Part shown: positions 13,901 through 24,059 of the stretch, piece after piece
Layout of the letters: each line of letters begins with the position of its first letter
How positions within the stretch are numbered: position 1 is the stretch's first letter
Assembly: GCA_037954325.1 (NCBI GenBank)
Contig: JBBMNZ010000015.1
Coordinates: 2,790,001-2,854,000 of the forward strand
Source: Fistularia commersonii
Lineage: Eukaryota; Chordata; Actinopteri; Syngnathiformes; Fistulariidae
Reading direction: 5' to 3'
DNA: 64,000 nucleotides
The notes under the pieces: generated by a model
What the model was told of the DNA's origin: nothing
Databases searched by the model: none
The model's input: the letters and a program-made list of their open reading frames with translations, nothing else
Position numbers and translations under genes: made by a program

Positions 13901-14776
13901 GTGAAAAACACAAAAGCACAAGCTGGCTTTGTTGCAGAGAATTGAATGTTAAGACCTTGGTCCATTCTTTTTTTGCAAAAGTAGCATCATGGGGGCCCCC
14001 TCACAAAAACATTTTCCCACTACTCCTCCTCCTTACATCTAGTTAAGAAAGTCTCCAAAATAAAGAGTTTACATATATGCAACATTGTGTGAATTCTAAA
14101 CATGGACTCTATTAATGCATTGGATTTGACTTCGCCAGAGTAAAATACACATGTCGACATGTTTCATTAGGACATTTCTTACATTAGACACCTGTGTTTC
14201 TTGCAAGCATTCACAATTTTGAGATTTTCGTGATCTTACCTGTTTGTTAGAACACAGTGTCATGAGAAAAAAGGAACAACTGTATAAGTAGCACCTATAT
14301 CATGAATTAGTATTATTAATGGCAAATATATATAAAATAAGTGTTTAGTTTGCTGTCAAAACAGATTATCCCACAGTGGGTCCATGTAAATGTACCTGAA
14401 GTTCATTTTCTATGCCTGCAGGAGAAACACCCACACCCTGGGCAGCCGTATCCAGGCATGCGCTTTTTTGCTTACCTGCCAGACAACCGCGATGGCAGGA
14501 AGGTCCTCAAGTTGCTGGAGAAGGCCTTCAACCAGCAACTCCTTTTCACCGTGGCGACCAATGAATACGGAGATGACGTAGTGTCTGCTTCATCCATTCC
14601 CCTAAAAACAGAAGCAGACATAGGGGGGACGTAAGTACAATACACCGAAAAACGATTCCATTTGAAATGGCTTTATCTGGATTCTAACTTTTAGTTTCTC
14701 CAACAGTAATGGATACCCAGACCCCGAATACCTGAAGACTGTAAGACTATCACTGAAGGGAAAAGGCATTGAATAA
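10827..14776 (+). CDS. Deltex C-terminal (DTC) domain protein, RING not seen, DTX3L/DTX3-like
   Basis: Four exons (10827-10908, 11020-11171, 14422-14630, 14707-14776) join in frame to about 170 residues ending at TAA. Residues about 42-170 are a DTC domain, marked by QPEGRMTW, LPGFPNDNTLQINY, GIQTEKHPHPGQPYPG, AYLPDNRDGRKVLKLLEKAF and NGYPDPEYLK. In deltex E3 ligases this domain follows a RING and binds ADP-ribose/NAD+. No RING exon is seen upstream, so the protein may be DTC-only, or earlier exons may be missed. The family motif IHHKTE reads IPLKTE here (137-142), so both His are lost. The closing LKGKGIE resembles DTX3/DTX3L. Intron 2 carries a LINE. The start is uncertain: AGGATGG has a good Kozak context but also follows a plausible CACAG acceptor. 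Confidence 0.8.
10934..10959. repeat. (AC)n microsatellite
   Basis: AC run between the first two recognised exons of the DTC-domain gene. It is intronic in both donor models. Confidence 0.95.
11020..11171 (+). CDS. DTC-domain gene exon 2
   Basis: After TGTGCACAG it codes the end of Val28 to residue 78. It contains LPTGCQPEGRMTWVVLHKDL and ends NYIFSDGIQT, the start of the DTC fold. The donor is ACA|GTAAGT, phase 0. Confidence 0.88.
11435..13805 (+). mobile_element. LINE (APE-type non-LTR retrotransposon, Rex/Babar- or L2-like), 5'-truncated and decayed
   Basis: This copy lies inside intron 2 of the DTC-domain gene, in the same orientation. It begins in the endonuclease domain (TDHHLVVS near 11600), passes through the reverse transcriptase (palm motif FADDVVLLASSG near 13000), and ends with the typical 3' end GACTCCGGATAAGC..GATGG. 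Frameshifts and stops break the frame throughout. It pairs with the opposite-strand copy at 52.3-55.0 kb. Clade assignment is from memory of common fish LINEs and is not firm. Confidence 0.88.
14422..14630 (+). CDS. DTC-domain gene exon 3
   Basis: After ATGCCTGCAG it codes residues 79-147 plus two bases. It has EKHPHPGQPYPG, AYLPDNRDGRKVLKLLEKAF and LLFTVATNEYGDDVV, then IPLKTE where active deltex proteins have IHHKTE. The donor is AC|GTAAGT. Confidence 0.92.
14707..14776 (+). CDS. DTC-domain gene last exon
   Basis: After CTCCAACAG it codes the end of Thr148 and the last 22 residues NGYPDPEYLKTVRL..KGKGIE, then TAA. The GYPDPxYL motif is a hallmark of the DTC C-terminus. The intron before it is 76 bp. 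Confidence 0.92.
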
Positions 14777-15540
14777 CACATTGCAACATACAATTGTGGG
14801 CATTTTATGGTTGTTGATGTTTGGACTTTTGCCGACTACAATTATTTTACAGTTTATACACAAAATGCAAGTCCACAGAATGCCATATCTCATTTGGATT
14901 TTTGTTTAAATCAACCACCATGTTCAGTTCAAATGTACAGTAAATATAGGGGACACTGAAATTATCCAGTTCTTTTAAAATCCAAATTTTAAGTTATTGT
15001 TTTTTATTTGACCCATTGCTTTTTTTTGTCCTTTCGTTTCACGTTTCTTTTCTTTTCATGATATGGTTTTGTTGTTAAAAAAACCTATAATATTGAGAAA
15101 GAGAAAAAAAAAAAAAAAAGATCTGTTTTGATTAAAAATAGAATTTTAAATCAACAATATTTTGTCTAAATTTTCCCATTACACACATGCCATCAGCCAT
15201 AGAAATTTAAATGTAGTTTCTGAAGAATGGGACATTTAATTATCAATTTGACAATATAATGATTGTGTTGCAAACCAAATGTCTTAAGATTTACGCTAAT
15301 TCATGTCTAATTCTCATCTTGTTTCAGGCTAATTTTGATGCCGAAACCGTGATGAAATTAGCTGCAGTTAACTTAGATTTATTGTTAGGGTCTGACATTG
15401 AAATAATATTGGGACTCGGCGGAACAAGCAAAGCACACGGAAAAAGAAATTTTGTAAATGAAAAAGAGTAATGCAAGAAAAACCTGCAAATAGCAACAAT
15501 GATGTTGACAGTTACATAGCTGGTAATAGCTGAAATGATA
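14777..15540. other. Downstream flank of the DTC-domain gene
   Basis: AT-rich, with a 17-bp A run at about 15102-15119 and an ATTAAA at 15131. A weak exon candidate (15329-15471, after CTTGTTTCAG, ending GAAAAAGAGTAA) is open for 47 codons but has no recognisable family. Confidence 0.35.
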
Positions 15541-15544
15541 ACAA

Positions 15545-15960
15545 TAATAAAGCTGCTACAGCTTTAATATTCATTGAAAAATAAATTAAAATTAAAAAAC
15601 AGAACAATGGTGGACACCCAGCAAGACCGCCATAGTAGATCACGCCTGGGAACCGATGACATGAGAGGGTCCAGGAACTTGGGAGAGGGCATGGGGTTGC
15701 TATGCTCATGCAAGTGCAGACAGGATGGGAATAGCGGTAGGAGTAAGAGAAGTGCATCACTGGATGACTGTGGAGGTTCTCAGTCATTCAGGTTAAAGTA
15801 AATTCTTGTCAAAATCTTCTTGTCTTGGCAACTGGACTTGATTTTCCTCACTTGAAGACGTTTCATCTCTCATCCAAGAGGCTTCTTCAGTTCTGATCAT
15901 GGGATATCCCTAGGCAAAAATAAGCCTATGGCAGCATAACTAGTGTGGAAAATACTGGAA
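15545..15960 (+). repeat. Unnamed dispersed repeat, copy B
   Basis: Begins GCTTTAATATTCA, then AACAATGGTGGACACCCAGC, AAGACCGC, AGTAGATCA, GAACCGATGACATGAGAGGG and GTTGCTATGC. It continues through AAGACGTTTCATCTCTCATC, CAAGAGGCTTCTTCAGTTCT and CCTATGGCAGCATAACTAG. Confidence 0.6.
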
Positions 15961-18900
15961 GGTTAGGCATGTAACGATGGCTAAGTATGTGTGAAGTCAA
16001 GAGTGTGCAGTAAGTAGATACTTGCATTGGAAGGTAGGTTCTTAGCCTCTACTTGATGGTTTACAGTAAAGGAAGCACAGAAGCCATAAACTTTCCCCAA
16101 TCCGTGAAAAATCCTCAGTTAATAAACAATATTATAGGGAAAATGTCCCATTGCGATTTATTCAAGACACGTTGATGGACCCCCGCGCGGTCATTGTTTA
16201 CTATCATCATACTGTTAAAACAATCATCTTTGTTAATCTTCCCTCAGATCCCTCTGTTGTGTGTTTGAGACATTGAAGGCCAGAAGCCTATCCCAGTGGG
16301 AAATGCCTGGGATAACAGAGTTCGCGGGCCTAATTTCTTCTTCGACCTCCCTGCTGTACCTACAGCTCGGACACTTTCTCGCTGGTCCATTTTGCCAAGT
16401 GTGAACTTTCCCAGTTTAATGCAGGCATGATGTTCTCTCCAAACTGAATTACAGCCAGGTCCTTGCACTCACAATAAAGTATAATCACATTTGGGAGGTC
16501 TGTGTCATCCAGGAGCCTCTAAAACCACTTTCTCCTGGACACACACACAGACTCACACACACACACATCTGCCCACCACCGGCGAGTTACACACACTGTC
16601 AAATCTATCTTCTCTGCGACAGACGAGCATATAAAATGTACGAAACTACGTCATTCTTCACAGCTCCAGAGAATAGGAGGCTCGCAATGTTGAAGATGTT
16701 TTCTGTTGTATTTTTCCCCACTTGTTAGTCCCTTTGGAGCATATTGCCTCACGATTAGTAAGAAAACGGAATGGGTAAAATCATAGGTGGGTGATGAGCA
16801 CCAGTGTTAGCTTTTTTGAGTTAATAATGATAATAAAATAATGTAAATTGTGCAATTTCTTTTTAATCTGTAATTTTTTTATCTTTCAAAAATATAAGGA
16901 AAAGCAGGAATTTATACATATATTTATACATATATACATATATTATGAAATTATTTATGATGAAAACAAACCAAATGAAATATTTTAGCAACTCGACATG
17001 GGGGTTTAGTGTGCTATCATCTTCCCTTTGTCATTGTGGTTTTAGGCCTGATATGCGGTTTAAAGTAGTATTCCATTGAGCTCTCTAACCAATTCAAAGA
17101 AAAATAAATAAATAACTAGAAAATCAACTTCAATTCAATTCAATGCAATTCAATAAATAATCTAGGGAAATAAAACAGGTTGGATGATTGATTTCATGAG
17201 GGCAGCGGAATCACACAACTGAAATGCAGTATGACAGACTGAATTGTTGGAAGACGGTCTTAAAAGTGGTTATAGGCAAAGAAAACTCATAAAAAAGGCT
17301 ACCGGGAGACAAACAGATGAATATGTGATATGGGTTTGAGTAATGAAATGGGCAACCATTGGGTTGTTTGTTCATACATTCAGACGTACAACATTCACTC
17401 CTTAATTCACACATCTGTGTAATTAAGGGTCTCTAGTGAACCGACTGCCTGTTTTGGGACTGATGGAAGAACCCGGAGAACCGGGAGGAAACCCACGCAG
17501 ACACGGGGAGAGCATTGATATTTCACAGAGAAGGACCCCCCCCTTGGTATGCCACAAAGTTCAAAGTTTCGAACGTTGAAGAATACTGCAACTGTGATGG
17601 TTTCGCACCGTGCTGACAAATCTCAAAGATTTTTAAAAAAGTAAGCTGTAGAAAAATGAAAAAACTCATAAGCCCTGGATCAGAAAGACAAAGTCGCAGA
17701 AACACCTCCAACATCTGATCCTGTATACGAGAAAGGCAAGAAATCACACATAGAGAACTTTACTTTGGAACAATATCATTTATTTTACATTTTCAGACGG
17801 AGATAGTATTCACACATTTAAAACACGACAGGAGTTCAGGTAAGAAACACCTCATTTTATTTTTTCCACCGGCAACAGTGTATTTGGGATCTGTTTCTGG
17901 AAGCTTACTCCTTTTATCACAATCTGCTCTTATTATTAAGCAACATGTCTGAAACGGATGTGTTTGAAAACATTAGCATACCGCCTGTCTCGTTGTATAA
18001 ATCAGACCGTACGCAGCCAAATAGCCCGTCCTCTGAACGAATGAGGCCTGATGATTCCACATCTGCGGTTCCATTCTGCTTGTCTCTAAATCAACATGCC
18101 TGATTTGACTATTTGGCACATCATTAAAAACTTCATCAGCCAGGGAGAGTCTTTGTTTTTATTCAACAAAAAAGAAAGGGAAAAAAAAACAACTTTGAAA
18201 TAACAATATTTGGTTCACATAGTCTTTTAGGGATGCTACATGTCTTTTGGGGGAGTTGGCCACCAAGTCAGAAATAGCTTCCTTTACATTCATCTTAGTT
18301 TTTATTCCTCAGAAGCGACTCTGTCCTCACAATGCTATCAGAGACCAGGTCACAGCTGGTCTGCTTGCCATTCCCTGTGCGCTCACTTTATCCCTTTTAC
18401 AAAGACCCAACAAAGGCCCATATAGGCCTATTTTACCGTGTTGTTTCTCATCCATGGTGAGTGGAAACCATGTATGCAGCTCCCAGCATTCAACTAGATC
18501 TCGTGGAATGTGATAGGATCTTAACCCCCGTGCTCTTTCCTTCCTTCCCACCCCTCATAGCACATAGTCTTGGGGCTGGAGATGGAGACACGAGATAGCT
18601 TATACATAAGAGGCAGCCTCATGCCTGAACTCTCCATCATTCTAACCCTGTTCCCTATGGAGAGAGCCCATTCTATCCAGGAGAAGGACAGACAATTTGT
18701 GCACTGGTGAGGTATTTGACTTGGAAAGACATATCTATAAACATCCAGTAGAGCTGGATTTTAAAACTTTGCTTTCTAAGTAAAACATAATAAATAATTA
18801 GAATGACAATTTTAATGACCTATAACAATTATAACGTCTGTCAAGTTGAAGAGATCTTGGCTTAACATGGGATTAGAAACGTGAAGGTACCTTAACGATT

Positions 18901-19560
18901 ATTTTGATGATACATATAGATAAAAAAATTACCCCCCAATCACCTTTTTCAATCAAATTACAAAGAACACCCTGTCCCCCACCCATCTTTCTGTGCCTCT
19001 GCAACATTTAAACATCTCATCCTGGAATCACTATTAGTGTCCTTTTTACTGGTAGACTGCTACTAGACTGCTATGTTTGACAACATAGTAGTCTCGTAGC
19101 TTTTTCTGTCTCCGTGAGCATGTCAAGGTGGAAGAGCTTTGACGTGCTTTGTCCCTGACTCTTCCTCCACCAGGCCACTGCCTTGGAACTGCCCCGCTGG
19201 GGTCTCGATGTGGCGTCTGGATTTAGGTATAGATGGATGGGTGGCCATGTTCTGTCTCTAAGCTGCACCCCTCCGCCCTTCCAATCAGTGATTACAGGTC
19301 TTATACTTGACAAATCACCCCTGAGACACGGGGGAAGGGGGGCGGGAGGGGGTAACAAAGAGGACAATGGCTCCAAGACAATCAATGCCACAAGGTTTCT
19401 GTGGTACCGGCTTAAGGTTTCTCACCGCCGACTACTTTCACTTTGATCAATTTGCATCTTGACTGCAAGCATTCGAGACTTGTTGATATGTACATTATTT
19501 AATCTCAACTTAAAATTTAATAGGATTAACTAAATTGATTCATTTATTATCAGTATATTA
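15961..19560. other. No gene recognised
   Basis: Nothing supportable apart from the repeat piece at 17.4 kb. Small candidate exons such as 17798-17840 (AG..GTAAGA) have no coding evidence. Confidence 0.45.
17405..17545 (+). repeat. Common fish dispersed repeat, 3' part
   Basis: Contains GGAGAACCGGGAGGAAACCC and ACGCAGACACGGGGAGAGCA, the 3' half of the repeat described at 7.2 kb. Confidence 0.65.
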
Positions 19561-19635
19561 AATTAAATAGTCACTTTCAGTGGAAAAGAATGAAGTGAAA
19601 CAGATTTCATTGAAACAGATTTCATTGATTAAGAA

Positions 19636-19717
19636 AGGATAAGATAAGATAAGATAAGATAAGATAAGATAAGATAAGATAAGATAAGATAAGATAAGAT
19701 AAGATAAGATAAGATAA
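19636..19717. repeat. (GATAA)n minisatellite-like tail
   Basis: About 16 near-perfect GATAA units. On the - strand this is the (TTATC)n tail of the adjacent LINE 3' fragment. Confidence 0.95.
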
Positions 19718-19727
19718 ACTTTGTTTC

Positions 19728-20835
19728 CCCAAAGGGGAAATTCTTTTGTCACAGCACCATAAGTTATCATGTCAAATATAGATATAAATATAAATATAAA
19801 TATAAATAGAAATAGAAATAGAAATAGAAATAGAAATAGAAATAGAAATAGAAATAGAAATAGAAATAGAAATAGAAATAGAAATAGAAATAGAAATAGA
19901 AATAGAAATAGAAATAGAAATAGAAATAGACAGTGAGTTTGAAGACACAAGAAAGCAAAGACATCTGTGAATGTATAGACTACAAGGAGAACAACAACAT
20001 CAACAACATCAGGAATAAGAATGGAGAACAGAATGGAAGAGTAAGGGTGAAAAATAGACAACCAAAACTTAATGACAATATAAATAGAGTGACAGTAGCA
20101 ATGACAAGAATAAAATAAATAAAACAAAAATAGGCAGGATGCTTGTGCGCTGGGACCAACAAGGATTTTTTTTTTTTTTTTTTAAAAGAAAGCAGTTAGG
20201 GCATGACATGAGTTAATGAGGTTGTGGTAGCAGCACAGATGCACCTCAGGCCAGTCAGAGTTGTGTGCTGTCCTGACTGCTGTTATACAGTCTGATGGCC
20301 GTGGGCACAAAGGAGCAGCTAAAGCGTTTTGTCTGCACCGGGGTTGGATAAACCGTCGGCAGAACGAGCTTCCCATCAGCCATAGCTTGCCGTGCAGGGG
20401 GTGAGAAGGATTGTTCAGGATAGCAACAAGTTTCTCCTTCACCCTCCCCACTGCCACAAATTCAAGATGGTCCAGGCTCAGTCCCACCATCAAGTGGGCT
20501 TCCCTCACCAGCTTGTTGAGCCTGTTGACCTGAACCGTCGTGGCACCACCCTACGAGCACACTACAGCGAGGAAGAGAGCTCTGGCTACCATAGACTGGT
20601 AGTTGAGGAGCCCACGACAGATGCCAAAAATCTGTAGCGTGCTCCTGTAGAGTGCATCAGTGTTGTGTGACCAGTCTAGTTTATTGTTAATGTGTTAAAG
20701 TGGACCCCAAGGTACATGGAGGAGTCCAATATCTCAACTTCCTCGCCCTGGAAGGTGATTGGTCTCCACCATTTCTTCACAACCACTTCCTTGGTCTTGG
20801 AGATGTTGAGTAGGAGGTGGTTCTGGTTGCTCAAC
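19728..20835 (-). mobile_element. LINE 3' fragment (reverse transcriptase C-terminus and 3' UTR)
   Basis: On the - strand, decayed text such as LLNISKTKEVVV, YLGVHFN and ILNNPSHPLHGKL matches the C-terminal part of fish CR1/L2/Rex-type LINE proteins. The 3' end is AATTTCCCCTTTGGGGAAAC followed by an expanded (TTATC)n tail. A long hexamer repeat has grown inside its 3' UTR. Confidence 0.75.
19778..19930. repeat. (AATAGA)n hexamer array
   Basis: AATATA units pass into about 20 AATAGA units. The open frames of alternating Phe-Leu or Phe-Tyr across it are artefacts of the repeat. Confidence 0.95.
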
Positions 20836-20868
20836 TAAAAAAACTCTTGATCAGGAAAATTGAATTAA

Positions 20869-20870
<2 letters not shown>

Positions 20871-20941
<71 letters not shown>

Positions 20942-21051
20942 GTTATTATTATTAACATTATTATTAACATTATTATTAATAATAATATTGTTATTATTAT
21001 TAAAAATAACAAAAATGATAGTAACAATAATAATAATAATAATAATAATAC
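20871..21051. repeat. (ATT)n / (AAT)n array
   Basis: A perfect ATT run (20871-20940) is followed by interrupted ATT and ATA units. The poly-Leu open frame here is an artefact. Confidence 0.95.
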
Positions 21052-21059
21052 ATATTAGA

Positions 21060-23830
21060 TAAATGATAAATGAAACAAAAAATAAATAGATAAATAAATT
21101 TAAAAAAATTCAACTGCAGATCATGTTAAATGTGTTTTGAGACAGTACTGTGCAGAATTGGAATGTTAAGGTCAACAGAATAAACAGACTTCACCAAACA
21201 AGATTTCATCTTTACGCATCTCAATATACCTATTTAGGCTTTGATGAAGTTTCAGAACTAAAAAAAAAAAAGTCACACACACACACACCTTCACATTGAA
21301 TTAAATGATAAACTCACATTCCTGTCTGAGTGCATTTTCATTCATTGTATAAAACAAAGTTTAAAAAAAGTTCTCTAAAAAGTTGAATTTTGAATGGTGG
21401 ACATTTTCTGAAGAAATGTGGAGACCAAAGGGTAGGACCAAAGACAAAACGCTTCAATAAACACACACAGACACAGGCTTAAAGGTCATATCCTGGAGAA
21501 GATTAGTTCCTCCATATTGAATAATACATGGGATCATCCCAGTCATGAGGGTGTGTTTTAAGGTTATACCAACAGGGTGGGCTTATTAGTCAACGCAATA
21601 CCAATAACCCCAACCATACTATCTCAAACCGTTTGATGTTTGACACTGCAAAATGGGGTCTGTGGAGTGCCATGCCACAGGAGAAGGGGGGGAGGGTGTC
21701 AATTTATGATCTCAAAATATTTGTTTTTAGAGTATTAGTTCAATTTATCCAGTATTTCATGCCTTAATCCACACCAAAGTTTTGAATGTGTTCGCGCCTT
21801 CTGGTGTGTAGGGCTTCCTCCAGGGGATTTGCATAGTAAAAATTGCATTGGCAGAGATGTATTATTCAAAAAATACATTTAATATTTCAACCCAGCAGTC
21901 GGGGGTTACCTTTTTTGTGAATTCAAATGATAAAATTATTCTATTTTAACTGTAGGCTAATGATGACATAACAAGTTAATCAGATATCTGCCCAGCATCC
22001 CAGGATTTTCCCACTGGAGAGTATGTCACTGCAAAATCCTGGCTTAGCCTGTGGCTAAACTGATTATTCCAAACCTATTGAAAGCTACCTAGTCAGCTAA
22101 AATTAAAGGTACCTGAGTTCATTTATGAACTTAAGTTGTATGGAACTGAAACAATATAGAAAAGCTACACTTGCCATATTTTCTGAACACCTTACAAGCA
22201 TCTGACCAAAGTATCTTTACAACTGCTTCATATAATGTAAAGCGTTTGATGGCAGTGGAGTCACACAAATTATCAACCCTTAATCACACATTCTTACAAA
22301 TAGGGCTAGATTAGAAAGGGGCTTTGGTATCTTGTTACAGAGATTCATCATTAATATGCACAGATGATAATAAATGGACAGCTAAACCAGCAAAGTATTC
22401 TCTTATTTTCCGAATAAAATAATCCAGAGTCCAAAACTGACTTAAGGGTTCCTTTGCCTGGCATCAAGACGAGTCAAACTATGGAGGACCTTCCTCATGA
22501 GTATGAGGATGGTCAGATGAGTAGGCAGTGCAAATATTCCATCGGGTTGTCACGGTGAAGATATCACTGAACCTAAGCACAGATATCTTGACTATGAACG
22601 GATGTTAAACATTCTTTCATGGAGATCGAGGAAAGTACTGACTCGTGTGAAACATTGTTGCCACTGTGGAAGTGAGCCATCTCAGCTTCCAGCATCTTCT
22701 CAAACAGAACGTCCAGATGATTTGTGCGCGACTTTAACAAATTGGCACAAGAAAAAAAAATATTCATAAGGTTAAAGCGTTCACGATATACTCTCCGAGA
22801 CCACGGCCCTTCTGGAGTAATACGGATGAGCCTTCTCTGGCTCAAAAAAGAGCAAGAAGCTCTGCACACTGTCTGGACTTTTCTTGGGATTAATTTGTTT
22901 CCTCTGTGCTTGGATTCAACAATCAAAGATATGTGAAGCAAAAGAAAGGAAAAGGGATGTGAAAATACAAACAACATGGAATTCTTCCTTGGAGACACCA
23001 GAAGGAATTCTGTCGAGTACCTAATAGCTGTCAGACGCCCCTTGTTTCTCTTTTGGTTGGTGGAGAAGCACAGAGATGAAGAAAGGAAAAATTCAGGGAT
23101 GTTTTTTTTTTTTAATGTAGCTGCCAGACTGTCTTTGTATTGATAGAGGTCTCAAATTCATGTCAGAAAAAAAACCCACACTGTTCCTTGTGGTTTGTCC
23201 ACTCTTATCTTTCCTTTCCCTGTCCTTTGTGTCTTCTTTTCTCATCCCCTCCACTCATTCACGACTCCTTTCGCCTCCTTCCCCTCATAGTTTCCCCTTT
23301 ATCTGCTCATTTTGGTCTCTGGGCTCGAATAAATGTCACACCGCATCCTTCAGTCAGACCGATGCCGAGACAAGTTATAGAGGGCTTGTAAGAGCCCATT
23401 TGTCTTACCTTAGCCTTGCAGTTTTCATCATGGCCTCATCCACAACCACTCGTTCAAAGTACTTGGTTTCAAAACAGGCAAAGTATTGGAAGGTTTGAAG
23501 AAAAAACTGCTAAACCTATATTGAAGGACAACGTAAATTAAAAAGAGCAGCATACAGATTTGTAACAACAGTAAGATTTCCCAACTTCTCTTCATAATAC
23601 CTCTCTGTCTTGTTTTAAACTTTCCTTTCTTTTTTTTTACCCTTCTTTATATGTTCATTATGCTCTGATTAGCAGTTGTGACACTTTTCATGCAACCAAG
23701 TCTCTCATGTCTCATCTTCACAACTGTGACCACTTTCTTCCATCCTTCACCTAGTGGGATTGCTCAATTTTCTCTGGGATCAAGCATTTCTGATTCTGAA
23801 AAAAAAACAATTAATTATTAAAGAATTATG
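21060..23830. other. No gene recognised
   Basis: AT-rich. The 141-codon - strand frame (22573-22998) has no recognisable domain. Confidence 0.45.
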
Positions 23831-23834
<4 letters not shown>

Positions 23835-23892
<58 letters not shown>

Positions 23893-24030
23893 TATATACT
23901 TATGTGTGTGTGTGCATATATACATATATATGTATGTGTATATATACGTATGTATCTATGTATATATATATATATACACACTCACTCACACATATCTTCA
24001 TAAGAATTAATATGTATATATATATATATT
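23835..24030. repeat. Compound (TA)n(CA)n(TG)n microsatellite
   Basis: TA, CA and TG runs alternate with ATAC interruptions over about 195 bp. Confidence 0.9.
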
Positions 24031-24059
24031 TATACACATGTGGATGCTCTGTCAACAAG

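Noticed and set aside
19558..20127. A 189-codon - strand frame rich in Phe-Leu
   Set aside because: It is a translation of the AATAGA and GATAA microsatellites within a LINE 3' end, not a gene.
20817..21062. Poly-Leu frame
   Set aside because: Artefact of the ATT array.
22573..22998. A 141-codon - strand frame
   Set aside because: No domain, no start or splice evidence and no recognisable similarity; probably chance.
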